This document shows positions 1-9,400 of a stretch of DNA of 64,000 nucleotides, one piece after another. The notes under the pieces were generated by a model. The model saw only the letters and a list, made by a program, of their open reading frames with translations. It was not told where the DNA came from and did not search any database. Within the stretch, counting starts at the first letter, position 1. Each line of letters opens with the position of its first letter. The translations under genes were made by a program, and so were the position numbers. The stretch spans positions 62,001-126,000 of the forward strand of contig DAOTTX010000372.1 of NCBI GenBank assembly GCA_034437515.1. The letters run 5' to 3'. Source of the DNA: DAOTTX01 sp034437515. Its GTDB lineage: Bacteria; Chloroflexota; Anaerolineae; Aggregatilineales; Phototrophicaceae.

Positions 1-271
1 TGAAACGCTCACCGTTGAGTATCAATATATCTGACGAAAGTGCCTTGTCCCATCTTACCGTTGTTTGTGTATGAATTCCATCAATATTCATGCTCAAAGA
101 CGGATTCGCCGGGAGACGTAAATCTTCGTCTCTGTTGCCCCAATATTTGATAAAAGCGATGTTGGAATTGGCGCGTGCGGTGACCGTTTTCACGTCAAAC
201 ATTCTCTCTTTAAGCTCTGTAGACAACCCACCTAAACTAGCCGTTTTCAAGCGTGTTGGCAAGGTCAGGGA
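1..271. other. No gene recognised at the window start
   Basis: I see no convincing coding region here. A 74-codon open frame at 90-314 has unordered, low-complexity content and no ribosome binding site. A short inverted repeat (GAGACG at 113-118, CGTCTC at 127-132) could be a weak hairpin but lacks a T-tract. The stretch may be the tail of an upstream intergenic region. Confidence 0.5.
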
Positions 272-299
272 TTGTACAGCCGTGTTCCTCAGATATAAT
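272..299 (+). promoter_or_regulatory. Candidate sigma-70 promoter for the prenyltransferase operon
   Basis: A perfect -10 box TATAAT lies at 294-299, with a weak -35 TTGTAC at 272-277 and 16 bases between. Predicted transcription start is near 306, only about 12 bases before the GTG start at 318, so the message would be nearly leaderless. That agrees with the absence of a Shine-Dalgarno sequence. Confidence 0.45.
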
Positions 300-317
300 C
301 GCCTACCGGTTTGACCA

Positions 318-1223
318 GTGAGGAAGCGATCAACTTTGCAGGCATTCATCGGCTTATTGCGCACCATGCGCCCTAAACAATGGACGAAGAACCTCCTTTT
401 TGTGTTCCCCGCCATCATCTTTGACGGGCAGTTCTTCGATTTGGAGCCGCTGCTGCGCGTGACGCTGGCGTTCGTGCTGTTTTCCATAACAGCGGGGACG
501 GTTTACATCATCAACGATCTGGTCGATATTGAAAGCGACCGCCAACACCCTCGCAAGAAGTTTCGTCCGCTGCCGTCCGGTCAACTCCCGATCGGTTTGG
601 CGAGAACGGCAGCCATCATCATTCCCTCAGTCACGCTGAGTATCGCGTTTTTGCTGGAACCTGCACTCGCGTTGATCTTAACCGCGTATCTGGTCTTACA
701 AATCTTCTATTCGTTCGTGCTCAAGCATGTTGTATTGATCGACGTGCTAACAATTATGATCGGCTTCGTGATGCGTGTCGCGGCGGGTGTGGTCGTCATC
801 GAGGTAGAGAACTTCTCCCCCTGGCTTTACGCGACGACCGGCCTACTGGCGCTTTTTCTTGCAGTCGGCAAACGTCGTCAGGAACTCATCGCACTGGGAA
901 CTAACGCCGCCAACGTGCGTCCGATCTTCAAAGAGTACAATCTCGCGCTCATTGATGATATGATTCGCATCATCACCACCAGCACATTGATTACCTACAT
1001 CCTATACACGATTGAAGTTTCCGTCGAACCGGGTGAGAACTACGGCCTTGTGACCGTGCCGTTCGTGATGTACGGATTGTTTCGCTATCTGTATTTAATC
1101 CATGTGCGCGGTGAGGGCAGCGCCCCCGACGAAGTCTTGCTCAAGGATCGTCCATTGCAAGTAGCGCTATTGCTTTTCGGCCTGACCTTTATCGTCATCT
1201 TATACGTCATTCCAGAGTTATGA
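318..1223 (+). CDS. UbiA-family prenyltransferase, likely decaprenyl-phosphate phosphoribosyltransferase
   Basis: This is an integral membrane enzyme of 301 residues and about nine hydrophobic segments. By family it would transfer phosphoribose from PRPP to a polyprenyl phosphate, the first step toward lipid-linked pentose donors. The first aspartate-rich motif is at residues 66-78 (NDLVDIESDRQHP), followed by a basic KKFRPLPSG loop typical of the phosphoribosyltransferase branch. The MRPKQW start of the core is also typical. The GTG start is used because it opens the frame just after a good -10 box. The stop overlaps the next ATG by four bases (ATGA), so it is translationally coupled to mevalonate kinase. 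That fits a role in polyprenyl metabolism. Other UbiA substrates cannot be excluded. Confidence 0.8.
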   Translation: MRKRSTLQAFIGLLRTMRPKQWTKNLLFVFPAIIFDGQFFDLEPLLRVTLAFVLFSITAGTVYIINDLVDIESDRQHPRKKFRPLPSGQLPIGLARTAAIIIPSVTLSIAFLLEPALALILTAYLVLQIFYSFVLKHVVLIDVLTIMIGFVMRVAAGVVVIEVENFSPWLYATTGLLALFLAVGKRRQELIALGTNAANVRPIFKEYNLALIDDMIRIITTSTLITYILYTIEVSVEPGENYGLVTVPFVMYGLFRYLYLIHVRGEGSAPDEVLLKDRPLQVALLLFGLTFIVILYVIPEL

Positions 1224-2146
1224 TCGCCAGCGCCCCCGCCAAGATTATCCTATTCGGTGAACACGCCGTCGTTCACGGACAGCCAGCCATCGCTGTACCG
1301 GTGAGCAGCCTGCGTGCAGAGGCCACTGTGCAACCCGGCGGCAACGGCTTACACATCCACGTGGCGGATTTGGACGAGGTGCTGCCGGTCGAAATTGATT
1401 CCGACCTGGTGGATAATGCACTCATCCTGACCGCACGGCGCACCCTGAAAACGCTGGCGGCGTCACCGCCGGATGCGACCATCAGCTTACGCTCAACGAT
1501 CCCGATGGCGAGCGGGTTAGGCAGCGGTGCCGCCGTTTCGACCGCAATCGCACGCGCTGTCGCCGCCGCCGTAGACGCCGACCTCTCGCAAGAAACACTC
1601 AACAACCTGATCTACGACATCGAAAAGCTCTATCACGGTACACCCAGCGGTATTGACAACACCGTCATCGTCTATGAAAAACCGGTCTTTTTCGTCCGCG
1701 AACACCCTATCGAGACGTTGACTATCGGCAAACCATTTACCCTGGTCATCGGTGACACCGGACAATCTGCGTTGACGCGGATCGCTGTCGGTGATGTCAA
1801 CACGCTGGTACGCGAGAACGCGACACGCATACAGCCGGTGCTAGATGAGATCGGCGCGATCAGTCGTAAGGCACGCCGCGCCATCGAGACCGGCGACATC
1901 GCCACACTCGGCCCGTTGATGAACCGTAACCATCATCTGCTGCGTGACCTGACCGTCTCATCACCGGAGCTGGAAACACTCACCCAGGCCGCCCGTGATG
2001 CCGGAGCGTTGGGTGCGAAACTCTCCGGTGGGGGGCGTGGCGGTAATATGATCGCGGTGGTGAATGAAGCGTCTACGGATGCCGTGCGAACCGCGCTGAT
2101 AAAGGCCGGAGCGGTGCGTGTATTCGTCTCTGATGTAGGCCGATAA
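1220..2146 (+). CDS. mvk: Mevalonate kinase
   Basis: This 308-residue cytosolic GHMP kinase phosphorylates mevalonate with ATP in isoprenoid synthesis. The N-terminal substrate motif is SAPAKIILFGEHAVVHG (residues 4-20). The glycine-rich ATP loop PMASGLGSGAAVSTA spans about 95-109, the conserved GTPSGIDN carries the catalytic aspartate, and the third GHMP motif AKLSGGGRGGNM lies near the C-terminus. The length is normal for bacterial and archaeal MVK. The start overlaps the prenyltransferase stop, and the next gene, isopentenyl phosphate kinase, follows after 11 bases. No phosphomevalonate kinase is present, so the neighbours suggest the decarboxylase/IPK branch of the mevalonate pathway, the known Chloroflexota alternative. 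The decarboxylase itself lies outside this window. Confidence 0.93.
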   Translation: MIASAPAKIILFGEHAVVHGQPAIAVPVSSLRAEATVQPGGNGLHIHVADLDEVLPVEIDSDLVDNALILTARRTLKTLAASPPDATISLRSTIPMASGLGSGAAVSTAIARAVAAAVDADLSQETLNNLIYDIEKLYHGTPSGIDNTVIVYEKPVFFVREHPIETLTIGKPFTLVIGDTGQSALTRIAVGDVNTLVRENATRIQPVLDEIGAISRKARRAIETGDIATLGPLMNRNHHLLRDLTVSSPELETLTQAARDAGALGAKLSGGGRGGNMIAVVNEASTDAVRTALIKAGAVRVFVSDVGR

Positions 2147-2157
2147 GGGAAAAGATC

Positions 2158-2976
2158 ATGCTGACGTTTTTGAAACTGGGCGGCTCACTCATCACCGACA
2201 AACGCGAGGAAGGCAGCTTCCGCGCTGAGGTGATGAACCGACTCGCCCGTGAGATCAAAGCCGCACGCGCTGCGAACCCCGATCTGCGCTTATTGGTCGG
2301 GCATGGCAGCGGCTCGTTCGGTCACGTCGCCGCACACCAACATGGAACGGTACAGGGCGTCAATACAGCCACGCAATGGCAAGGCTTCGCAGAAGTTGCC
2401 ACCATCGCCGCCGAACTTAACTATCTGGTGACGAGTATTTTATTCGCACAGGACGTCCCGGTGTGGCGTATCCAGCCCTCAGCGTCCGCACGCTGCGCCG
2501 ATGGGGTATTGGTCGAAATGGCGCTGCATCCGCTTAAAACGGCGCTAGAACGCGATCTGGTGCCGTTGGTATACGGTGACGTGACCGTCGATGATGTGCG
2601 TGGCGGCACGATCATCTCAACCGAGACCATTCTGGGTTATCTTGCGGCGCATCTGCCCGTCAAGCGTATTTTACTGCTGGGGGAAGTCGAGGGTGTTTAC
2701 GATGCCGCAGGGAGCGTCATACCGGAGATCACACCCGATAACCTGGAACTGTATCAAGGCGTTCTGGGTGGGTCTGCTGGCACGGACGTAACAGGCGGCA
2801 TGTTGACCAAAGTCACCGATATGCTGACATTGACCACGCAAAAACCGGGCTTACAGGTACGTATCCTCGATGGGCGCGAACCGGATCTGCTGCGGGCCAC
2901 GTTAGCAGGTGAAGCCACACCCGGCACACTCATTCACGCACCGTCAGCGACTCCGCGAACTTTTCAACCTGCTTGA
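2158..2976 (+). CDS. ipk: Isopentenyl phosphate kinase
   Basis: This 272-residue amino-acid-kinase-fold enzyme converts isopentenyl phosphate to isopentenyl diphosphate with ATP, the last step of the alternative mevalonate pathway. Diagnostic features are the N-terminal FLKLGGSLITDK, the GHGSGSFGH motif at 48-56 whose final histidine is characteristic of IPK within this kinase family, PLVYGDVTVD, STETI, and the GGMLTKV nucleotide-site motif. It sits 11 bases after mvk, with GGGAAAAG before the ATG. Its 3' end overlaps the convergent phosphatase gene by 47 bases. Related kinases of the fold (glutamate 5-kinase, UMP kinase) lack the SFGH histidine arrangement, so I am fairly sure. Confidence 0.92.
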   Translation: MLTFLKLGGSLITDKREEGSFRAEVMNRLAREIKAARAANPDLRLLVGHGSGSFGHVAAHQHGTVQGVNTATQWQGFAEVATIAAELNYLVTSILFAQDVPVWRIQPSASARCADGVLVEMALHPLKTALERDLVPLVYGDVTVDDVRGGTIISTETILGYLAAHLPVKRILLLGEVEGVYDAAGSVIPEITPDNLELYQGVLGGSAGTDVTGGMLTKVTDMLTLTTQKPGLQVRILDGREPDLLRATLAGEATPGTLIHAPSATPRTFQPA

Positions 2977-3487
2977 CCTGCCAGCGCATCGGCCAGATGA
3001 ACGGGCGTGTCTTACGGATCAGTTGCCACGCCTGCGCCGAGGTCATCCCGGTGCTGATGAGGTAAGCCGCGACCATCGTCGGCGCACGCCCCACCCCAAC
3101 ACCACAATGGACGTAAACCACACCACCGCGTGCGATCTCGTCTGCGATAAAATCCACCCCCTGCCGGAGATGTTCCAGCGAAGGGGGTGTATTATCGGTC
3201 GTCGGGAGGTGCAAGTACCGCTCTGAAGCCACGCCGCGCTTGACGTCATCGCTGTGACGCATGTTCACCACAGCCGTGATCCCCTGTGCGGTCATATCCT
3301 CCCAACCGTAACGACGATGCTGACCACCGATATAAATCTGCGGTGTGATCTGACTGTAGCGATACACCGGCCTGCCGGTGGCGATCCGCACGGTTTGTGA
3401 AAACAGCCGTAGAAAGACCGCACGCGGGCCGCGTCGCAATAGCCAGTCAAACAGTAGAAACAGGTCGGAGGTCTTATATCGCCGCAT
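2930..3487 (-). CDS. Dual-specificity-type protein phosphatase
   Basis: This 185-residue protein has a cysteine phosphatase active site, VHCGVGVGRAPT: nucleophile C128 and phosphate-binding R134 in the C-x5-R loop. A plausible general acid is D98 in PTTDNTPPS. The upstream VYRYSQITPQIYIGG region matches the start of the dual-specificity fold. The first 40 residues are basic and hydrophobic, without a clear signal peptide. It starts three bases after the cyclophilin-type gene, so the two are probably cotranscribed. It ends inside the 3' end of ipk, on the opposite strand. The substrate is unknown; phosphoproteins, phosphoinositides or nucleotides are all possible in this superfamily. Confidence 0.85.
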   Translation of the reverse strand: MRRYKTSDLFLLFDWLLRRGPRAVFLRLFSQTVRIATGRPVYRYSQITPQIYIGGQHRRYGWEDMTAQGITAVVNMRHSDDVKRGVASERYLHLPTTDNTPPSLEHLRQGVDFIADEIARGGVVYVHCGVGVGRAPTMVAAYLISTGMTSAQAWQLIRKTRPFIWPMRWQVKQVEKFAESLTVRE

Positions 3488-3490
3488 CGT

Positions 3491-4798
3491 CTAGTGGCTA
3501 CGCAGTTCTTGCTCCAGCACATCACTGAAGACGAAGTCGTACACACTGTTGTTGACGACTTCATCCAGCCACAGGCCGGGGCCGGCTTCCTCTTCGGTTA
3601 ACAGGATGGAGGAAACGATCACAAAGCGCCCGTCCTGACGCACCATGTAGGCTTCCTGACCCTCTTGTTCGCAGACCGTCGCGTCAGTCACGTAGATCGG
3701 TGAGAGTGTGCTGGTCGTCTCCTGGATTTCAAAGCCCGGTTGACCACCTGTGACGACGGTTTGCACCGCATCACCTTGCACAACCGACTGGGCATCGGCG
3801 ATGGTTCCAAACACATGGATGGTATAGCCAATGCGCTCAAACGGTGCGACTTCGAGGTTACAGGCTTCGTTGACATGCGCAATCGAGACGCTGTATTGGT
3901 GGTTGTTCTCAGTCAACGCGCTTTCGAGCGCCTCGGCATTTTCACCCGCACTCGCGACCAATTCTTCGGTCATCAACAAACCGGTCATTTCCTCATCACG
4001 TACCAGCGGGTCAAACCCGAATTCACTCGGTTCGTATTCCAGCGCCGAGGCGACTTCTTCTTGCGTCGGCGGGATGACTTGCGCTTCCGCGTCCGCTTCT
4101 ACCTCAACCGAATTCGGGTCGTCCACGATCACAACTGTGTTCAGCGCGGGGCCAGGTTCAGTCGCCGTTGCCGGGTCATGCAGCGGAATATTGTTCACCA
4201 CATCCTGCCCCTGTAAGACTTCGCCGAAAATCGTGTGCCGGTAGTTCAACCAGTCGGTGACTTCGGTGGTCAGGAAAAACTGGCTGCCGTTGGTGCCGAC
4301 GATGCCCTGTTCGGGGCGGTTGGCATTTGCCATCGCCAGCAGACCGACACGGTCAAAGGTGAGGAACGGCACGAATTCGTCCTGGAACTGATAACCGGGG
4401 CCGCCGGTACCAGGTGGGTCACCGACCGGGTCGCCACCCTGCGCCATGAAGTTTTCCAGCACACGATGGAAGGTCGAATTATTATAAAAGTCGTTCTGTG
4501 CGAGGAAAACGAAGTTGTTGACGGTCGCCGGTGTATAGGTTTCGTAGAGATCGACATAAACCGGGCCTTGTTCCGTGCAGAACACCGCGTGGTAGTCCAC
4601 ACCGGTTTCGATCACGATGTCCGTCCCCTCGTATTCGCGGGTTTCGGGGTCTTCGGCGGGGGTCGCGTCTTCACAGATCGCCGCCGGGGTCATTCCGCTG
4701 GGTTCCTCGGCGGGTTCTTCGGTCTCTTCCTGGGCGAAACCCACCTGAGCTGAAAACAATACAATCAAAATAGATAGGCTAAGGAATGCCTTCTTCAT
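3491..4798 (-). CDS. Secreted cyclophilin-type peptidyl-prolyl isomerase with extra C-terminal domain
   Basis: This exported protein has 435 residues. Residues 1-22 form a signal peptide, followed by an acidic Glu/Pro linker. The cyclophilin domain covers about 65-225: FHRVLENFMAQGGDP, the GTNGSQFFLTT motif and a NYRHTIFGEV segment carry the usual catalytic and binding residues, including the FHR arginine. The remaining roughly 200 residues are not a domain I recognise. The start is supported by GGAG nine bases upstream. The family folds prolyl bonds in secreted proteins, so it probably acts outside the membrane on exported substrates. It is transcribed ahead of the phosphatase gene and divergently from the SH3/FecR-like gene. 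Confidence 0.88.
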   Translation of the reverse strand: MKKAFLSLSILIVLFSAQVGFAQEETEEPAEEPSGMTPAAICEDATPAEDPETREYEGTDIVIETGVDYHAVFCTEQGPVYVDLYETYTPATVNNFVFLAQNDFYNNSTFHRVLENFMAQGGDPVGDPPGTGGPGYQFQDEFVPFLTFDRVGLLAMANANRPEQGIVGTNGSQFFLTTEVTDWLNYRHTIFGEVLQGQDVVNNIPLHDPATATEPGPALNTVVIVDDPNSVEVEADAEAQVIPPTQEEVASALEYEPSEFGFDPLVRDEEMTGLLMTEELVASAGENAEALESALTENNHQYSVSIAHVNEACNLEVAPFERIGYTIHVFGTIADAQSVVQGDAVQTVVTGGQPGFEIQETTSTLSPIYVTDATVCEQEGQEAYMVRQDGRFVIVSSILLTEEEAGPGLWLDEVVNNSVYDFVFSDVLEQELRSH

Positions 4799-4925
4799 GC
4801 AATTTGCTCCATTTGTGATTTACAAGTTCGGTACGGTGCTCAAGTCTACCATGAGAGCCATTTACACAAAATGGCACGATTTCAAGTATGATAGAGACAG
4901 TAGACAAACACAGAGAGAGAGTACC

Positions 4926-6386
4926 ATGCCACGAAAATTAATTCTCTTGCTAATTATCTTGACCTGTACATTTGCGTTGACGAACGCACAGGAGCCAACG
5001 GAGGACCCAACCGCCGAACCGGAGGCAACCGCCGAAGCCACCTCAGAAGCACCGAGAGAAGGCTGCCCGGAAATCGTTGATCGTGCCTTAACGCTCACCC
5101 GTGAAGGCTGTGGAGGCACTGGCAGTAATCGCATCTGCTATGGACATGTGCTGCTTGATGCCGAACTCCGCGATGGAGCCGACCAGGAACAATTCAACGA
5201 CCCTGGGGAGACAACCGATGTCGTGAACATCCAGAATTTGAGCCTCAGCGCGTTGGACACCGCCGCCGGGGTATGGGGTGTGGTAAAGATGCAGCTTCAG
5301 CCCAACATCACTTTGGAAGCACAGGAGGACGATGTGACCTTCCTGGTCTTCGGTGATGCCGCGCTGGAAAATGCTACACAACTCATCCCGATCATCACGA
5401 CGACGAACCTCAATATTCGCAGCGCCCCCTCGACAGACAGCACAATCATCGAGAGTATCGGCGCGGACGAGTCCCTGGTCGCCAGTGGTCGCAGCCCGGA
5501 CAATGCCTGGTTGCGGCTGCGGCTTCAAGATGAGGACGAGACTCGTAACGGATGGCTGGCGACCAGTCTCATCGAAACAGAGTACAACCTGGAAGACCTC
5601 CCCGTCATCGACCCGAACGCCGATGAGGCGGACGACCTGTTCACCTATGGGCCGATGCAGGCGTTTTACTTCGAGAGCAACCGCGATGATGCCCCTTGCG
5701 AAGAAGCGCCCAACAGCGGCTTGATTATCCAGACGCCGGAGGGTGAAGCCTCTGTTTCTGTGTGGATCGACGAAGTCATCGTTGAACTCAACGCGACGGC
5801 CTTTGTCCAGGCCCAACGCGATGGCAATTTCACCATCAACGTATTGGATGGTGCCGCACGGGTCACCGCGAACGGCGAAACACAGATCGCCGTCGCCGGA
5901 CAAGCCATTGATGTCGAACTCAATGAGGATTTGAGTCCACAGGGCGCACCCGGAGAAGCTCGTGATATTGACGCCGAGGACGTGCAATCACTACCGACAT
6001 CACTGCTTGATGAAGAAATCGATGTCGAGGAAGTGCTTAATGCACCAGAGGGCGCACCCACACCGGGAAGTTGGTCATTTGCATGGGGTGTCAGTGAACT
6101 CACCTGCCCTGATGGAACGAGCGTTCCGTTTGAAAGCACGGGCGGCGCAGCATCCATCACCGTCACAGATGATGGCAGTGCTATCTTCTACGCGGGGTCA
6201 CAATACAACCGCGCCCAAACCAGCGTTTACACTCGCGCCTTTATTGACGACAACGGTAATTTGCATCAAGACACACTCACCGTCGCTTCTCAAGGGAGCA
6301 TTCAGGGTCAAAAGGTGATCGAGTTTTCCAGCATCGTCTGTACGCTGACCGTACCGTTCAGCTTATCACTCGTCGGGGCAAGCTAG
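4926..6386 (+). CDS. Secreted SH3 (SH3b) and FecR-like domain protein
   Basis: The protein has 486 residues. I start it at the ATG at 4926 because this gives a clean signal peptide (MPRKLILLLIILTCTFALTNA) after an AGAGAGAG purine tract. The open frame reaches 4797, but that part overlaps the start of the divergent gene. After an acidic Thr/Pro linker come an unassigned cysteine-containing region, a bacterial SH3 domain at about residues 158-220 (LNIRSAPSTDSTIIESIG through NGWLATSLIE), a FecR-like beta domain at about 270-330 (VLDGAARVTANGETQ then VAGQAIDVEL), and a C-terminal beta-rich domain. The role is probably ligand or wall binding outside the cell; no enzyme motif is seen. Confidence 0.75.
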   Translation: MPRKLILLLIILTCTFALTNAQEPTEDPTAEPEATAEATSEAPREGCPEIVDRALTLTREGCGGTGSNRICYGHVLLDAELRDGADQEQFNDPGETTDVVNIQNLSLSALDTAAGVWGVVKMQLQPNITLEAQEDDVTFLVFGDAALENATQLIPIITTTNLNIRSAPSTDSTIIESIGADESLVASGRSPDNAWLRLRLQDEDETRNGWLATSLIETEYNLEDLPVIDPNADEADDLFTYGPMQAFYFESNRDDAPCEEAPNSGLIIQTPEGEASVSVWIDEVIVELNATAFVQAQRDGNFTINVLDGAARVTANGETQIAVAGQAIDVELNEDLSPQGAPGEARDIDAEDVQSLPTSLLDEEIDVEEVLNAPEGAPTPGSWSFAWGVSELTCPDGTSVPFESTGGAASITVTDDGSAIFYAGSQYNRAQTSVYTRAFIDDNGNLHQDTLTVASQGSIQGQKVIEFSSIVCTLTVPFSLSLVGAS

Positions 6387-6400
6387 CCGCGCTCAATCGG

Positions 6401-6444
6401 TCGAGGACGCCTACAGGGAGCTACTTCCCCATAGACGTCCTCGA
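6401..6444. terminator. Hairpin between convergent genes
   Basis: The perfect arms TCGAGGACG (6401-6409) and CGTCCTCGA (6436-6444) are extended inward by partial pairing (CTA..GGGA with TCCC..TAG). It lies between two convergent stops at 6386 and 6452, so it can serve both strands. There is no strong T-tract on either side. Confidence 0.6.
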
Positions 6445-6451
6445 ATCACCG

Positions 6452-9400
6452 CTATGCACGCCACTGTCGCCGCACGATCAAAACCAACGTCAGACCAGAC
6501 AGCGCGAGTAACCCGAAGAGCGGCAAGCGCCAGAGTGAAAACGGTGATTCTCCCGTCGCCGGGAGTCGGCTCGCACGCGAGAAACTAAACTCCGCACAAC
6601 TCGCGTCAGGATTTGCTGATGAGGTCAGGCAGGCACGGTTGGCAAGCTGGGACGCTTCCGTATCTTCATTGAGTGTCGTCTGGATGGTCACCGTCACCCG
6701 CCCTTGCGCCGGGAGCGATCCCTGTGTGAACGTAACAGACCGCCCGCTGAAGGTCGCACTGCCGGCTGTTGATTCGACCGACTGTATGGTGACACCACTC
6801 GGCAAGTTATCCGTCACGCGGACGCTGGAAACGGCGTTGTCTGTCGGGTTGATGACACGCAGCGTATACGTGATCGTTTCACCCGGTTCGGCGAACGCCG
6901 GTTGACCGAGTTTGATGAGATACGGCGCTTCCAGACGAACGGGCGAGACCCCATCGGCGGTAACGGTCGTATTGCCAGAAAGCGGATCTGGCCCATTGCT
7001 GAATACATCAATGCCGACACTGGTCCTATCACCGGGGTCAAGCGTGCCAAGCTCGCACGTCACCGTCCCCGCATCTTCCAGGCACAACGACGGACTCGAC
7101 ACCGAGCCGATATACACAACCCCAGGCCGTAGTTCTTCGATAACGGTCAAATTTTCCGCTGGCCCCCCGCCGTTGTTCTCAACCTCGATGACAATATCAC
7201 TGTCCTCACCTTCGTCCTTATCCACTTCGAGTTCCGGCAGTGCTGGCGTAGGCGAAATCGTCGGCAGTGGTGTGCTGGTTGCGGTTGGTAGTGGCGTATT
7301 CGTCGGTATCGCGGTCGCTGTATTGGTCGCTGTCGGCAGCGGTGTGTTCGTCGGTATCGTGGTCGCTGTATTAGTCGCTGTCGGCAGCGGCGTGTTCGTC
7401 GGTATCGCGGTCGCTGTGTTGGTCACCGTCGGCAGCGGTGTGTTCGTCGGTATCGCGGTCGCTGTCGGCAGCGGTGTGTTCGTCGCGGGCGGGGCGTCGG
7501 TGTTTACAACGTTTGGCGTGCTCGTCGCGGGCGGGGGATTGGTCGGTTGTGGTGTATTGGTCGGGGTCGGCGGTGGCAACACCTCAACAGTACCAGTCAC
7601 CGAGTCAAAATTGCCAACACCGTTGAACACAGTCAACGTCACGGTATAGATGCCCGGTGTGTTATAGGTGATGGTCGGATTTTGTAAATTGCTAGTGCGT
7701 CCATCACCAAAATTCCATTCGTAGGTGACAATCGGCTTACCGCTGACGGATTGATCCACAAAGTTGACCGTATAAGGCGCGATGCCAGAGGTTGGGTTAG
7801 GTGCATAGGCAGCACGCAACACATCAACCAACACAACCGGCGAAAACTCCGAGGTGTTACCGCCTGTAGAGGTCGCCGTCGCGGTGAGAAATGCCCCGGT
7901 CAAATCCGACGGGATAATAATCGTGATGTCATCTCCCGGTTGATTGTTAAAGATACCGACCGGTGTTTGGCCTTCTCCGAACCCGCTAGGATCTCCGGGT
8001 GCAGTGTTGTTGAACAACTCGACATCGACGACGGCGGTGCTTTCAATTGTGCCAACCACGTTGGTCGTCGTGCCATCCGATGATGCGAAGAAAATTGGGA
8101 AGTTCTGCAAGGTGTTCGGGCCGACATCAGCATCACCCAAATCATTCAGGGTTGGGCCGTCGCCTGCCAGGTCAATACCCAGGTCGTCATTCTCGAAGAT
8201 AAAATTGCTGGTGATGAGATTGTTCGCACCGGTTTCTATAGAGATACCATCGAGGCCGCTTTCGGTGATGCCGTTGCCGGTGATCGAGCTAAAATTGGCA
8301 CCGAGAATGTTAATCCCAAAATTCGTGTTGTTGATGATACCATTACCGTCAATCACCGTATTCGTCGCACCGTTCATCGTGATGCCACTGCCGGTGTTGT
8401 CTTCGATGATGTTGCCATTGTTAATAACCGTGCCGGTCACACCGGTGAGGAAAACCCCGTCGCCGGTATTCTGTGAGATCTGATTACCGCTGACCTGTGT
8501 GTTTGACGCCCCAGCGTTGATATTCACCCCGTTACCGAGGTTCGGCGTTACGCCACCAATTGTATTATCGTTGATCTGATTGGCATCCGAGCCTACTCCG
8601 GTGACGATGATACCGTTACCACCCAGCGTGATACTCGCAATGATGTTCCCGGTGCCGATAACATTGTTGGGGGCGTTGTCGATTAAAACACCGGTCTGCA
8701 CGGCATTGATGGCATTCTCCTGAACCGTATTATCAGACACTCCGGTTCGGAGGACGACCCCTATCGGCGCGGCTGCGTTGGGTGCGCCAATCACATTCAA
8801 ACGGACGATGTTCTGGTCACTTGTAGGGTCTTCGATGGCAACACCGACCGGATTATTGCGGATGGTGTTCGACTCTTCGGCAACGTCACCGCCGACGATG
8901 TTGTTATTCGCTCCACCGGAGATCAACACGCCGTTGGTGCCATTTGGCGACTCGCCAATACCGATCGTGCCGATCCGATTGCCGATGACTTCGTTACCGG
9001 TCGCACCAACACCGGTGATCTGCACGCCGTTAGTCCCATTGTTGATGAGATAGTTTCCTTCGCCCGGGGTGACATCACCGATGACATTGTTTACGCCATC
9101 GTCGATCAAAATGCCCGCGGCGGGAAAATCGTCAATCGTCAAACCGCTGATCTTGCTATTATCCCCCTGCAACACCAGACCATAACTACCTGCCGGAGGT
9201 GGCGCGGTGCCTGCCAGCGTCACGCGCCCATTCACGGTGGTGCCGTCGATGGTTACGAGGTCGGCGGTAATCGGCGGCAATGCTGCCCCCGCAGCGACGA
9301 CAATTAAATAATTATCCGCAAATTCGATAGTGTACTGATCGGGGTCGCCAACCGGGTCAGGGTTTGCAGAGATCGTCCCGCAAGCATTGGTAACACCCAC

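Noticed and set aside
90..314. 74-codon open frame on the plus strand
   Set aside because: No ribosome site, disordered composition, and it runs through the promoter of the prenyltransferase gene.
4797..4925. 5' extension of the SH3/FecR-like gene
   Set aside because: Overlaps the divergent cyclophilin-type gene start and its regulatory region; the ATG at 4926 gives a complete signal peptide.
5088..5987. Long minus-strand frame (299 codons) opposite the SH3/FecR-like gene
   Set aside because: Mirror of a real gene with coherent domains on the plus strand; protein has no recognisable motif.
7284..7483. CRISPR-like regular repeats
   Set aside because: Units are directly adjacent without unique spacers and are in frame within a protein linker.
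6912..7649. 245-codon plus-strand frame with Val/Gly repeats
   Set aside because: Antisense reading of the Thr/Pro repeats of the surface protein.
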